NCBI GenBank assembly: GCA_012512995.1
Contig: JAAZDA010000262.1
Location: 1 to 10,615 of the forward strand
Length of the DNA: 10,615 nt
Reading direction: 5' to 3'
DNA from: Clostridiales bacterium
GTDB taxonomy: Bacteria > Bacillota > Clostridia > Lachnospirales > Lachnospiraceae
Shown: one piece after another, positions 1-6,744 of the stretch
How the letters are laid out: every line of letters starts with the position of its first letter
How positions within the stretch are numbered: position 1 is the first letter of the stretch
Position numbers and translations under genes: made by a program
The notes under the pieces: generated by a model
Databases searched by the model: none
Told to the model about the DNA's origin: nothing
The model's input: the letters and a program-made list of their open reading frames with translations, nothing else

Positions 1-741
1 GCCCATCGCCGCGTTGAGGTTGGCCCCGTCATAATAGCAAAGGCCTCCCGCTTCATGAATTATCTTTGTGACTTCGACAATATTCGGGTCAAAAAGTCCG
101 ACAGTATTCGGGTTCGTAAGCATAAGTCCCGCTGTATCAGGACCCACGACCGCGCGGAGCGCATCAAGATCGATGCAGCCCTTATCGTCAGAAGGAGTAT
201 TAATTACTTCAAAACCTGCCATAGCAGCACTTGCAGGGTTTGTCCCGTGTGCAGAGTCAGGCACGATAATCTTTGTTCTGGTCGCAAGATCACCGTTCGC
301 GCGGTGATATGCCTTGATTGTGAGAAGTCCCGTGAATTCGCCATGAGCACCTGCTGCCGGTTCGAATGTAAATCCGGCAAAACCAGTGATGGCCATGAGG
401 ACCTTTTCCATTTCCGACAGGACTGTAAGCGAGCCCTGGACAGTTTCATCAGGCGCAAGCGGATGTACTGCCGTGAACTCCGGGAGAGCTGCGATATCTT
501 CATCGACTGAAGGGTTATATTTCATCGTACATGAGCCGAGCGGATATAAGCCGTCGCACACGCCGTAAGCACGTTTTGACAATGCCTGATAATGCCTTGA
601 GATCTCAGTCTCAGATACTTCCGGGAGCAATGGCTTTTCTTTCCTCATGTCGCCAACTGGAGGCATCACTTCCGGCACATCACATTTTCCAAGTAAGCTT
701 GCATGGCGTCCTGGGGCGCCTTTCTCATAAATAAGCTTCAT
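1..741 (-). CDS. gcvPB: Glycine dehydrogenase (decarboxylating) subunit 2, N-terminal part (cut by window edge)
   Basis: Second half of the split P-protein of the glycine cleavage system. With GcvPA it decarboxylates glycine using PLP and passes the aminomethyl group to the lipoyl arm of GcvH in the cytoplasm. The first 247 codons are visible from an ATG at 741 to the window edge. Recognisable blocks are YPLGSCTMKYNP (residues 66-77), EPAAGAHGE (127-135), PDSAHGTNPASA (161-172) and YYDGANLNAAMG (236-247). The PLP-binding lysine and the C-terminal half lie outside the window; the full family length is roughly 480 residues. A GGAGG at 751-755, inside the end of gcvPA, sets the start. The gcvPA stop is one base away, so the two halves are probably translationally coupled. 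Family assignment is very secure. Confidence 0.96.
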   Translation of the reverse strand, partial: MKLIYEKGAPGRHASLLGKCDVPEVMPPVGDMRKEKPLLPEVSETEISRHYQALSKRAYGVCDGLYPLGSCTMKYNPSVDEDIAALPEFTAVHPLAPDETVQGSLTVLSEMEKVLMAITGFAGFTFEPAAGAHGEFTGLLTIKAYHRANGDLATRTKIIVPDSAHGTNPASAAMAGFEVINTPSDDKGCIDLDALRAVVGPDTAGLMLTNPNTVGLFDPNIVEVTKIIHEAGGLCYYDGANLNAAMG

Positions 742-742
742 G

Positions 743-2056
743 TTATTGAACCTCCGTTCCGACCATATCAAGCACTTCCTTCGGCACCTTCTCAGTCACA
801 CACCAGAGGATCTCGTCTTCTCCGCAGGGAAGCCCCCCGAGTATGCCAATCTTTTCGAGAGCTGAGAGCAGCTTATCCCTGCTCTCTCTGCTTCCGGATG
901 ATGTCAGGAATTCATCAAAGAACGGCCTGTCATAAACAAGTTTCAGTCCTTTTTCTTCCAGCACTTTCTGGAGATAATGAGCTTTGGAAGTAGACTGAAG
1001 AGCCGCCTGCCTGAGTCCTTCGGGGCCCATAGCCGCGAGGTATACAGATGCAGTCAGAGCGCAGAGGGCTTCGTTCGAGCAGATATTGCTCCCCGCCTTT
1101 TCTCTTCTTATGTGCTGCTCTCTTGCCTGCAGCGTCAAAACATATGCTCTTCTTCCTTCAGAATCTGTCGTCTCTCCGACAATCCTGCCAGGGAGTTTTC
1201 TCATCATTTCTTTTGTTGCTGCCATGAATCCGAGATACGGGCCGCCCCATGCAAGAGGCATTCCCAGTGGCTGTCCCTCACCCACTGTGACATCAGCTCC
1301 GTACTCTGCCGGAGTCTTAAGCAGTCCGAGCGAAATCGGATTTACGCTCATGACAAGTTTTGCCCCGGCTCCGTGAACGAGTTCAGCAGCTTCTGCTGCC
1401 GGCTCGATAATTCCGAAATAGTTCGGTGATTGGATGAGGAGACATGCCGTGTCATCTCCCGCCATCTCCTTTAGCGCATCAAGATCAGTCACCCCATCTT
1501 TAGAAGTGACAACGATACAGGAGACATTTCTTCCGAAGCAATATGTTTTGACGACTTCCATGGTCTCAGGAGCGATGCTGTCCGAAACAAGGATCTTAGT
1601 GCGCTTCCTGTCGAGGCACATCATGACGCCCTCGGCTGCCGCCGATGCGCCGTCATACGCTGAAGCATTCGAAACATCCATACCGGTCAGCGCCGCTATT
1701 TCAGACTGATACTCGAATATTGACTGCAGGATGCCCTGACTTATCTCCGCCTGATATGGCGTGTACGCCGTGAGAAAAGACTCCTTTCTCACAACGCGCC
1801 CGACTATCGACGGGATGTAATGGTCATATGCTCCCGCGCCGCGAAGGATGTACCTGAAACGCACATTCCTGTCAGCAATTTCTTTCATTTCAGCTGTGAC
1901 TTCCAGCTCCGACTTTCCCTCTGGAATATCGAGTGGCTTGTCCGCCAGATAGACATCCTTCGGAATGCCAGAGAACAGGTCATCCCAATTCTTATAACCG
2001 GCCTCGCGGAGCATAGATTCCTGTTCGGCCGTCGTGCCCGGAACAAATGATCCCAT
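743..2056 (-). CDS. gcvPA: Glycine dehydrogenase (decarboxylating) subunit 1
   Basis: First half of the split P-protein. It forms the active enzyme with GcvPB and catalyses PLP-dependent glycine decarboxylation. The protein has 437 residues, normal for GcvPA. It opens with a helical N-terminus (PGTTAEQESMLREAGYKNWDDLF), then shows blocks seen in this family: AYTPYQAEISQGILQSIFEYQ, the Ala-rich YDGASAAAEG, and VGEGQPLG near residue 255. It has the aminotransferase fold but no PLP lysine, which belongs to GcvPB. The ATG at 2056 is preceded by TAGGAGG five bases upstream. The gcvH stop lies nine bases before this start and gcvPB begins one base after this stop, so the gene sits inside a tight gcvT-H-PA-PB operon. 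I see no frameshift or missing segment. Confidence 0.96.
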   Translation of the reverse strand: MGSFVPGTTAEQESMLREAGYKNWDDLFSGIPKDVYLADKPLDIPEGKSELEVTAEMKEIADRNVRFRYILRGAGAYDHYIPSIVGRVVRKESFLTAYTPYQAEISQGILQSIFEYQSEIAALTGMDVSNASAYDGASAAAEGVMMCLDRKRTKILVSDSIAPETMEVVKTYCFGRNVSCIVVTSKDGVTDLDALKEMAGDDTACLLIQSPNYFGIIEPAAEAAELVHGAGAKLVMSVNPISLGLLKTPAEYGADVTVGEGQPLGMPLAWGGPYLGFMAATKEMMRKLPGRIVGETTDSEGRRAYVLTLQAREQHIRREKAGSNICSNEALCALTASVYLAAMGPEGLRQAALQSTSKAHYLQKVLEEKGLKLVYDRPFFDEFLTSSGSRESRDKLLSALEKIGILGGLPCGEDEILWCVTEKVPKEVLDMVGTEVQ

Positions 2057-2065
2057 GACAACCTC

Positions 2066-2449
2066 CTATTGTTTCTCTTTGGCAACAAGCTCATTATATG
2101 CAGCTGCGTCCATAAGTTCCTCAGTATCTGTCACATCTTCTGCCCTGAAAAGCCATGCGCTGTATGGATCCGAGTTGATGTTCTGAGGTGCGTCGATAAG
2201 CTCCTCATTTACCTCGGCGACCTTGCCTGTCACAGGTGAATAAACATCAGATGCGGCCTTGACTGACTCGACATCCGCGCAGACCTCGCCCGCAGTCACA
2301 TCATCGCCGGTCTCCGGCAGATTTACAAAAACAAGATCGCTCAGCTCACTCTGCGCATAATCCGTGAGGCCGATCTCTACCTTTCCGTCTCCCATATCCT
2401 TTACCCACTCATGTGTTTTGCTGTACTTAAGATTCTCAGGTGTATTCAT
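2066..2449 (-). CDS. gcvH: Glycine cleavage system H protein (lipoyl carrier)
   Basis: Small lipoyl-carrying protein that shuttles the aminomethyl group from P-protein to T-protein and electrons to dihydrolipoamide dehydrogenase. I start it at the ATG at 2449 (127 residues, a normal H-protein length). The in-frame TTG at 2458 sits only one base from the GGAG at 2460-2463, whereas the ATG is ten bases from it. The N-terminus LKYSKTHEWVK is typical. The lipoylation site is Lys64 in ADVESVKAASDVYSPVTG. The C-terminal part carries the usual NSDPYSAWLF block. It lies 54 bases downstream of gcvT and nine bases upstream of gcvPA. No lipoate ligase or L-protein gene is visible here; they may lie beyond gcvPB or elsewhere. 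Confidence 0.97.
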   Translation of the reverse strand: MNTPENLKYSKTHEWVKDMGDGKVEIGLTDYAQSELSDLVFVNLPETGDDVTAGEVCADVESVKAASDVYSPVTGKVAEVNEELIDAPQNINSDPYSAWLFRAEDVTDTEELMDAAAYNELVAKEKQ

Positions 2450-2459
2450 GATTTTCAAT

Positions 2460-2463
2460 CTCC
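2460..2463 (-). promoter_or_regulatory. Ribosome binding site that fixes the gcvH start
   Basis: Reads AAAGGAG on the minus strand, with GGAG at 2460-2463. It is ten bases from the ATG at 2449 and only one base from the TTG at 2458, so it supports the shorter, 127-residue GcvH. Confidence 0.7.
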
Positions 2464-2503
2464 TTTGATTTTGGTTGGTTTACTTCAACTTCTTAACTGT
2501 TTT

Positions 2504-3610
2504 TCACTTTGCGCGCCTGTAGAACGGCAGTTTCACGACTTCTACCGGAACCATGCGGCCTCTTACATTGACCTCAAGTTTCGTGCCCGGCTCCGCAAGT
2601 TCTCTGGGGAGCCTCGCCATAGCGAGCGATTCCCTGAAGTAAGGGCAGAATGTTCCTGATGTCGTGACACCTACCGGTTCATCGGAAACGGAAGCGCCTT
2701 CTTTATAGATTTCCTGCTCCTCGCGGATTATTCCGCGGCCGATTACTTTGAGTCCGGCTCTCTTGACTGTCGGCACTCCGCGGTATGCTATCGCGGCCTT
2801 GCCTATAAAATCAGGCTTGTCCATCTTTACAAAAATACCAAGTCCTGCTTCCTTTGGGGAAATGCTGTCGTTCATCTCATGCCCGTAGAGTGGCATTGCG
2901 GCTTCAAGCCTCAGAGTATCGCGTGCTCCGAGTCCGCACGGGATAAGGCCTTCATCCTTGCCTGCTTCCATCAGAAGATCCCACATTCTGACAGCGTCAC
3001 TTGCCCGGCAATATATCTCAAATCCGTCCTCGCCTGTATATCCCGTTCTCGAAATGATACATGGCATGCCCTGAATTTCTCTGTCAAATTCAGCTGAATA
3101 ATTAGCTGTCGGTATGTCGCTCTCGCCAGGTACGACTTTGCTCAGTATGTCCTCCGCAAGAGGCCCCTGAAGCGCCAGCTGCGCATATTCGTCAGATGCG
3201 TCAACAAGCTCCACATCACCGAATTTGTGGTTACACATCCAGCGATAATCCTTGTCCTTGTTTGCCGCATTTACAACTATGAAATAATCGCTCTCGCCGC
3301 GCTTGTAGACTATCAGGTCATCTACTGTTCCGCCCGCCTCATTACACATCGGACTGTACCTTGCCTGACCGATCTTCATGTCAGTGAAATCATTCGTCAT
3401 CATGTGGTTCAGGACTCCCAGTGAATCTGGTCCCGTCAAAACAATTTCACCCATGTGTGATACATCGAACAATCCACATTTTGTCCTGACTGCCATGTGT
3501 TCCGCCGGTATCCCGGTCGGATACTGCACCGGCAGCAGCCAACCGCCGAATTCGACGATTTTGCCGCCGAGTTTTACATGTGTTTCGTATAACGGTGTTT
3601 TCTTTGACAT
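2504..3610 (-). CDS. gcvT: Glycine cleavage system T protein (aminomethyltransferase)
   Basis: Takes the aminomethyl group from lipoylated GcvH, releases ammonia and forms 5,10-methylene-tetrahydrofolate. From the ATG at 3610 it is 368 residues, as expected for GcvT. The open frame continues upstream to 3715, but those codons would include the strong GGAGG at 3618-3622, so the start after it (MSKKTPLYETHVKLGG) is preferred. Visible family blocks are FDVSHMGEI (residues 48-56), GGTVDDLIVY (93-102, containing the conserved Asp pair that includes the family's catalytic Asp), SRTGYTGEDGFEIY, and LGARDTLRLEAAMPLYGHE. It is the first gene of the gcvT-H-PA-PB operon and has its own promoter-like element and leader upstream. 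It appears intact. Confidence 0.97.
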   Translation of the reverse strand: MSKKTPLYETHVKLGGKIVEFGGWLLPVQYPTGIPAEHMAVRTKCGLFDVSHMGEIVLTGPDSLGVLNHMMTNDFTDMKIGQARYSPMCNEAGGTVDDLIVYKRGESDYFIVVNAANKDKDYRWMCNHKFGDVELVDASDEYAQLALQGPLAEDILSKVVPGESDIPTANYSAEFDREIQGMPCIISRTGYTGEDGFEIYCRASDAVRMWDLLMEAGKDEGLIPCGLGARDTLRLEAAMPLYGHEMNDSISPKEAGLGIFVKMDKPDFIGKAAIAYRGVPTVKRAGLKVIGRGIIREEQEIYKEGASVSDEPVGVTTSGTFCPYFRESLAMARLPRELAEPGTKLEVNVRGRMVPVEVVKLPFYRRAK

Positions 3611-3641
3611 CTCATAGCCTCCTAACTTCATACATAACAAA

Positions 3642-3677
3642 GACGCGGGTGATATCGTAATTGAAGTCACCTGCGCC
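3642..3677 (-). promoter_or_regulatory. Stem-loop in the gcvT leader
   Basis: On the minus strand GGCGCAGGTGA (3677-3667) and TCACCCGCGTC (3652-3642) pair over 11 positions with one G-U pair and one A-C mismatch, around a 14-base loop. It starts within a few bases of the predicted transcription start (about 3680) and ends about 20 bases before the gcvT ribosome binding site. It could stabilise the 5' end, bind a protein, or act as an operator in DNA. No U-tract follows, so it is not a classical terminator. No glycine-riboswitch signature is recognisable in this leader. Confidence 0.5.
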
Positions 3678-3686
3678 TTAACTCTT

Positions 3687-3715
3687 TTTATAACACAATC
3701 AGGTTGCTCATGCAA
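3687..3715 (-). promoter_or_regulatory. Probable sigma-70/SigA-type promoter of the gcv operon
   Basis: On the minus strand a TATAAA -10 element (3687-3692) lies exactly 17 bases downstream of a TTGCAT -35 element (3710-3715). The -10 matches the consensus at five of six positions; the -35 matches only its TTG. It sits between the histidine kinase stop and gcvT. Transcription would start near 3680 and give a leader of about 70 bases. This would allow the gcv operon to be expressed apart from the two-component genes. Confidence 0.55.
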
Positions 3716-3738
3716 TACAAAGTGAATGCTCCCTTGTT

Positions 3739-3776
3739 TTTTAACTGCTATGCGTTACTTCAGGATGCAGTTAAAA
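3739..3776. repeat. 10-bp perfect inverted repeat spanning the histidine kinase stop codon
   Basis: TTTTAACTGC (3739-3748) and GCAGTTAAAA (3767-3776) are perfect inverse copies around 18 bases. They cover the last codons and stop of the kinase gene and the start of the region before the gcv promoter. In the kinase mRNA the stem is followed by A residues rather than U, so it is not an ordinary terminator. It could stabilise a 3' end or serve as an operator, or be chance. Confidence 0.4.
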
Positions 3777-5185
3777 CAAATGACCCCGTCCTTCCATGTC
3801 ACAGATATATTTCCATTGTAACTTTCAACGAGACTTTCCGCAATGGAAAGTCCTATTCCATATCCCCCGTGATCTACATTGTGAGACTCGTCCTCACGGT
3901 AGAATCGCTCGAAGAAACGAGTGTAGTCAACATTCCTGCCATCTGCGTAATTATTCGAAACACATAGCAGAATACCTTTACCCTTCTGAGAAAGCGCGAC
4001 TTCTATACTTCCGTCCTTGTCACAGTACTTGATCGCGTTATCGACGAGAAGTGATGTGAGCTGTCTAATATCGCTCTCGCTTGCAATCATCTTCACATTC
4101 TCGTCTGCTCTGATCTCGAGTTTCTTACCATCCTGCTTAGCGACAGGGCTGAATGTGTCCGCTGTCTCTCTGACAGCTTTCGTCGCATCTGTCACGATCC
4201 AGGCTGTCTTCTCCTTTTCCCTTGCTCTCGATATCATGACAAGATTCTGGATAAGCCCGCTCATTCTGTCTACCTGGCGCATCGTGGACTGCGTCCATTC
4301 AGTCTCTCCGCTCAGCATCTCCTGCATCTCAGTATTCGCCCTTATGACCGCAAGAGGTGTCTTGAGTTCATGGCTGGCATTCGTGATAAAGCTCTTCTGA
4401 AGTTCCGCATTCTTGATTTCCGGAGCTATTGCCTTTCTGGAGAATGTCCAGACAAAGATGAATGTGACTATCACGCCAAAGCCTATGAGTATGAGCGCTG
4501 CATAAAGAACTCTGTATGTTGAATTTACCTGATTTGTACTGTCGAGATATACCACCAGGAATGATCCGTTATCGTAGCGCTTCACCTGATAATAATAGAC
4601 GCCGGTCATGCCAAAACCGAATCTGTTCCTCAATGCATATTTTGCATAGTACTCCGCATCGGGCTGTGTAAGATCTTCGATGTGATTTGTTTTGATTTCT
4701 GTCACGTTTTCATTTGTATCAAGCGAGACAGCAAAATATCTCGTTGAGAAACTGAATTCAGGAGAATCATAATCATACTGTTCCGTGCCGAATATCTCAT
4801 AAAGGAAGTGAATGACATTGTAATCATTTGTCGGAAGTTCGATTTCCTGCATCTGGTCATCGCTGGCAGCCTGGGCTGCACTCTGAGATGATCCCTGAGC
4901 TGCGCCGTCTGTCTGACTGGCATTCTGGCCCGCCGCCTGAGCTGCGCCTGCTCCCTGGCTTGTGCCCTGGCTCGCATCCTGTCCGGCCATTTCAATAATC
5001 TGTGCATCCTGAATATTGCCGTCGTTCTCAATGATGTAATCCAGCGTATCTTTGACCTGGCTTCTCACCACAGAATAGTTCACAAGGAAGATCATGCCGC
5101 CGATGAGCAGCATTACCAGGCTCAATGGGAGCATCGCCAGAATTACAAATCTGCGTCTCAGACGCTTTATCGACCTTTCGTTCAA
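3755..5185 (-). CDS. Membrane-bound sensor histidine kinase
   Basis: Partner of the response regulator encoded 22 bases upstream. It autophosphorylates a histidine in response to an unknown signal and passes phosphate to the regulator. It has 476 residues: a basic cytoplasmic N-terminus, TM1 (about 13-37), an outer sensor region (about 38-225) with a low-complexity Ala/Gln/Ser/Gly stretch (67-110), TM2 (about 226-247), a short linker with no clear HAMP domain, HisKA with NASHELKTPLAVI (His272), and an HATPase domain with N-box LVDNAIKYCD (Asn383), F-box FFERFYRED (424-432) and G2 box GGYGIGLSIAESL. The usual DxGxG G1 box is not evident; SNNYADG occupies that place. The start is TTG at 5185, seven bases after GGAG (5193-5196). 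The outer domain matches no ligand-binding family I know, so the signal is unknown. Confidence 0.93.
   Translation of the reverse strand: MNERSIKRLRRRFVILAMLPLSLVMLLIGGMIFLVNYSVVRSQVKDTLDYIIENDGNIQDAQIIEMAGQDASQGTSQGAGAAQAAGQNASQTDGAAQGSSQSAAQAASDDQMQEIELPTNDYNVIHFLYEIFGTEQYDYDSPEFSFSTRYFAVSLDTNENVTEIKTNHIEDLTQPDAEYYAKYALRNRFGFGMTGVYYYQVKRYDNGSFLVVYLDSTNQVNSTYRVLYAALILIGFGVIVTFIFVWTFSRKAIAPEIKNAELQKSFITNASHELKTPLAVIRANTEMQEMLSGETEWTQSTMRQVDRMSGLIQNLVMISRAREKEKTAWIVTDATKAVRETADTFSPVAKQDGKKLEIRADENVKMIASESDIRQLTSLLVDNAIKYCDKDGSIEVALSQKGKGILLCVSNNYADGRNVDYTRFFERFYREDESHNVDHGGYGIGLSIAESLVESYNGNISVTWKDGVICFNCILK
4856..4987 (-). repeat. Low-complexity Ala/Gln/Ser/Gly-coding segment in the kinase sensor domain
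   Basis: Encodes kinase residues 67-110, almost wholly Ala, Gln, Ser and Gly with a few Asn, Asp and Thr. The DNA is a degenerate set of CCTGGCT/CCTGAGCT-like units (plus strand). One 13-base unit, CCTGAGCTGCGCC, occurs exactly at both 4894-4906 and 4936-4948, 42 bases (14 codons) apart. This suggests expansion by slippage or unequal recombination while keeping frame. It lies just outside TM1 and is probably an unstructured linker. Confidence 0.75.
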
Positions 5186-5207
5186 GTTTTGGCTCCTTCC
5201 TTTTATA

Positions 5208-5879
5208 CTAGCCTTCTGTTACCAGGCGATAATTCCCGTCCCTCTCGCCCTCAATCAAAACATTTGATGCAATTGACTTAAGTTTTCCCCTGAGGTATGA
5301 AATATAGAGCCATACGGTCTCACCGTCCGCATTATCGACTCCTTCCCACACATGTTCGAGAAGGTAATCTGTATCTACATCATGGTCAGAATTTAGAACG
5401 AGTGTCTGCAGGAGCTCGAACTCCTTTACCGAAAGCCTCATCGAGTTCTCACAGGCCAATTCGAAGTTCTCACTGTCGAGTGAGAAATCTCCAAACTTGA
5501 GTTTCCTGGCGGCGTAAACTGTTTTGCGCCTTGTCATCGCTCTTACGCGCGCGAGAAATTCCTTCATGGCGAAAGGTTTTGTCAGATAATCGTCAGCTCC
5601 GGCATCAAGTCCTGCCACGCGATCATCAATTTCCGTCTTGGCAGTGAGCATCAATGTAGGTGTCACAATATTGCGCGCCCTCATTTCTCTGAGGACCTCG
5701 AGTCCATCCTTCTTAGGCATCATTATGTCGAGAACTATGGCGTCATAGCCATTCTCGCTCATCTTATCAAGCGCTTCTTCGCCGTCGAATACAGAATCAA
5801 CGTCAAAACCTTCGTGCTCAAGTGCAACGGTCTCGACACGGTTCAGATCTCTTGTATCTTCCGCAAGTAATATTTTCAA
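5208..5879 (-). CDS. OmpR/PhoB-family response regulator
   Basis: DNA-binding response regulator of a two-component system, 223 residues. The receiver domain (about 1-115) has the acidic pair Glu7/Asp8, phospho-acceptor Asp51 in VLDIMMPKKDG, Thr79 in MLTA and Lys101 in LTKPF. A winged-helix domain follows (about 125-220), with LSVKEFELLQTL and the WLYISYLRGKL recognition region. No ATG is available: the only start with a good ribosome binding site is TTG at 5879, five bases after GGAGGG. The histidine kinase follows 22 bases later, so they are co-transcribed. No convincing promoter is seen in the 94 bases upstream, and it may also be read from the alarmone synthetase gene. Target genes are unknown; the adjacent gcv operon or autoregulation are possibilities. 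Confidence 0.95.
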   Translation of the reverse strand: MKILLAEDTRDLNRVETVALEHEGFDVDSVFDGEEALDKMSENGYDAIVLDIMMPKKDGLEVLREMRARNIVTPTLMLTAKTEIDDRVAGLDAGADDYLTKPFAMKEFLARVRAMTRRKTVYAARKLKFGDFSLDSENFELACENSMRLSVKEFELLQTLVLNSDHDVDTDYLLEHVWEGVDNADGETVWLYISYLRGKLKSIASNVLIEGERDGNYRLVTEG

Positions 5880-5973
5880 TTTATCCCTCCGAATACCTTT
5901 GTTTTATTCTGCTGTACGTCTGTACTATCTGCACGGTTATTCCATATTCCTGCATGTTTTGATTCACACTTAT
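5880..5973 (-). other. Gap between alarmone synthetase and response regulator
   Basis: 94 bases without a gene. It contains the GGAGGG ribosome binding site for the regulator and a short tandem GTACAGAC/GTACAGCA motif (period 8) at about 5914-5929, which also contains the palindrome GTAC-AGAC-GTAC. There is no obvious terminator and no convincing -35/-10 pair. Direct repeats of this kind are sometimes bound by OmpR-type regulators, but a single six-base repeat is weak evidence. Confidence 0.3.
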
Positions 5974-6600
5974 TCATATGCTCTGCGCAGAACTTGTTTT
6001 GCAATTCCCGCCCGAGTTTATCGTATCCCGCAATGTCTGCATGGAAATGTCAGTAGATGCCAGCTCATCTGCACATCTCTTCAGTTCCTCTGCAATGAGT
6101 TCTGTATTGCCGCTTATGTTTTGCTTGTAACGAAGTTGGTGTTCAAGAGCCGCCCATGTGTCCTGAGAAATCGTCCGCAGCTGAATCTCGGCATATACCG
6201 CGCCTTCGTCATCGCTCACCCTGAGTATCATGTGATAACTTCTGTAACCGTTCGGTTTGGCGTGACGAATGTAATCCTTCTCTTCAATTATCTCAACATC
6301 CGGGAGCGTCGCAAGATGGTCACGTATTGCATACACATCATTGATAAATGCACAGACAACGCGTATTCCCACTGCGTCATATATCTTTGTGAGTGCAGAT
6401 TCCGTAGTCTCCGGAAGCCCCTTGCGCCTGCACTTTTCCCGCATACTATCCTCAGACTTGATGCGTGCCAGACAATGCTCGACCGGATCGATGCCAGTCT
6501 CTGCCTGCATCCTGTTCCTCACGCTGTCTATCTCATCTAGAAGATGAGTCTTGACTATTTCCAGTTCCGGGAGATGTTCCCCATAAATGCTTTTTTCCAA
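5974..6600 (-). CDS. Small alarmone synthetase, (p)ppGpp synthetase (RelQ/RelP-like)
   Basis: Single-domain RelA/SpoT-type synthetase, which transfers pyrophosphate from ATP to GDP or GTP to make (p)ppGpp. No HD hydrolase, TGS or ACT domain is present, so it is a stand-alone enzyme like Bacillus YjbM/YwaC. Family motifs are KIYDAVGIRVVCAF (Asp75 in the metal-binding position), NGYRSYHMIL (residues 117-126), and AEIQLRT (catalytic Glu138), followed by TWAALEHQLRYK. I start it at TTG 6600, after AAAGGAAG (6610-6617), giving 208 residues, close to the roughly 211 of YjbM. The frame is open to a TTG at 6678, but that codon sits where the predicted transcript begins. It is divergent from the threonine aldolase gene and upstream of the two-component pair, perhaps in one transcript. 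Confidence 0.9.
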   Translation of the reverse strand: MEKSIYGEHLPELEIVKTHLLDEIDSVRNRMQAETGIDPVEHCLARIKSEDSMREKCRRKGLPETTESALTKIYDAVGIRVVCAFINDVYAIRDHLATLPDVEIIEEKDYIRHAKPNGYRSYHMILRVSDDEGAVYAEIQLRTISQDTWAALEHQLRYKQNISGNTELIAEELKRCADELASTDISMQTLRDTINSGGNCKTSSAQSI

Positions 6601-6651
6601 AGTGTTTATCTTCCTTTGTATGATCTTATTCTGATTCAAGCCAATGGCGTT

Positions 6652-6665
6652 CCGGACAGATCCGG
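6652..6665 (-). promoter_or_regulatory. Short hairpin in the alarmone synthetase leader
   Basis: CCGGA-TCTG-TCCGG on the minus strand forms a perfect five-pair stem with a four-base loop. It lies about a dozen bases after the predicted transcription start and about 50 bases before the preferred TTG start. If translation instead began at 6678 this would be coding sequence. The role is unknown. Confidence 0.35.
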
Positions 6666-6683
6666 CACTTATCCGCAATTCTT

Positions 6684-6689
6684 ATTATA
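6684..6689 (-). promoter_or_regulatory. -10 element of the alarmone synthetase promoter
   Basis: A perfect TATAAT on the minus strand in AT-rich DNA. The -35 is weak: TTCACT lies 19 bases upstream and TTGAAT 14 bases upstream. Transcription would start at about 6677. This argues against the TTG at 6678 as the normal translation start. Confidence 0.5.
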
Positions 6690-6744
6690 CTCATAAATGT
6701 GAAATTCAAGTGAATATGAACTTAAATAAAAATAACCCATAAAG

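Noticed and set aside
55..510. Plus-strand 151-residue frame opposite gcvPB
   Set aside because: It lies fully antisense to a clear gcvPB coding frame, has Cys/Arg-rich composition typical of a shadow frame, and shows no family match.
3611..3754. Glycine riboswitch upstream of gcvT
   Set aside because: Looked for because it is common before gcvT, but the leader is too short and no aptamer core motif is recognisable by eye; only a simple stem-loop is present.
3739..3776. Intrinsic terminator for the two-component operon
   Set aside because: The inverted repeat is strong, but in the minus-strand transcript the stem is followed by A residues, not U, and the stem is AT-rich.
4702..5031. Minus-strand 109-residue Arg/Gln-rich frame inside the kinase gene
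   Set aside because: It is another frame of the low-complexity segment, whose repeats keep several frames open. The kinase frame has clear domains on both sides.
5899..6540. Plus-strand 213-residue frame opposite the alarmone synthetase
   Set aside because: It is antisense to a well-supported RelA/SpoT-family gene; the composition is rich in Cys, Tyr and His with no domain, and there is no ribosome binding site of note.
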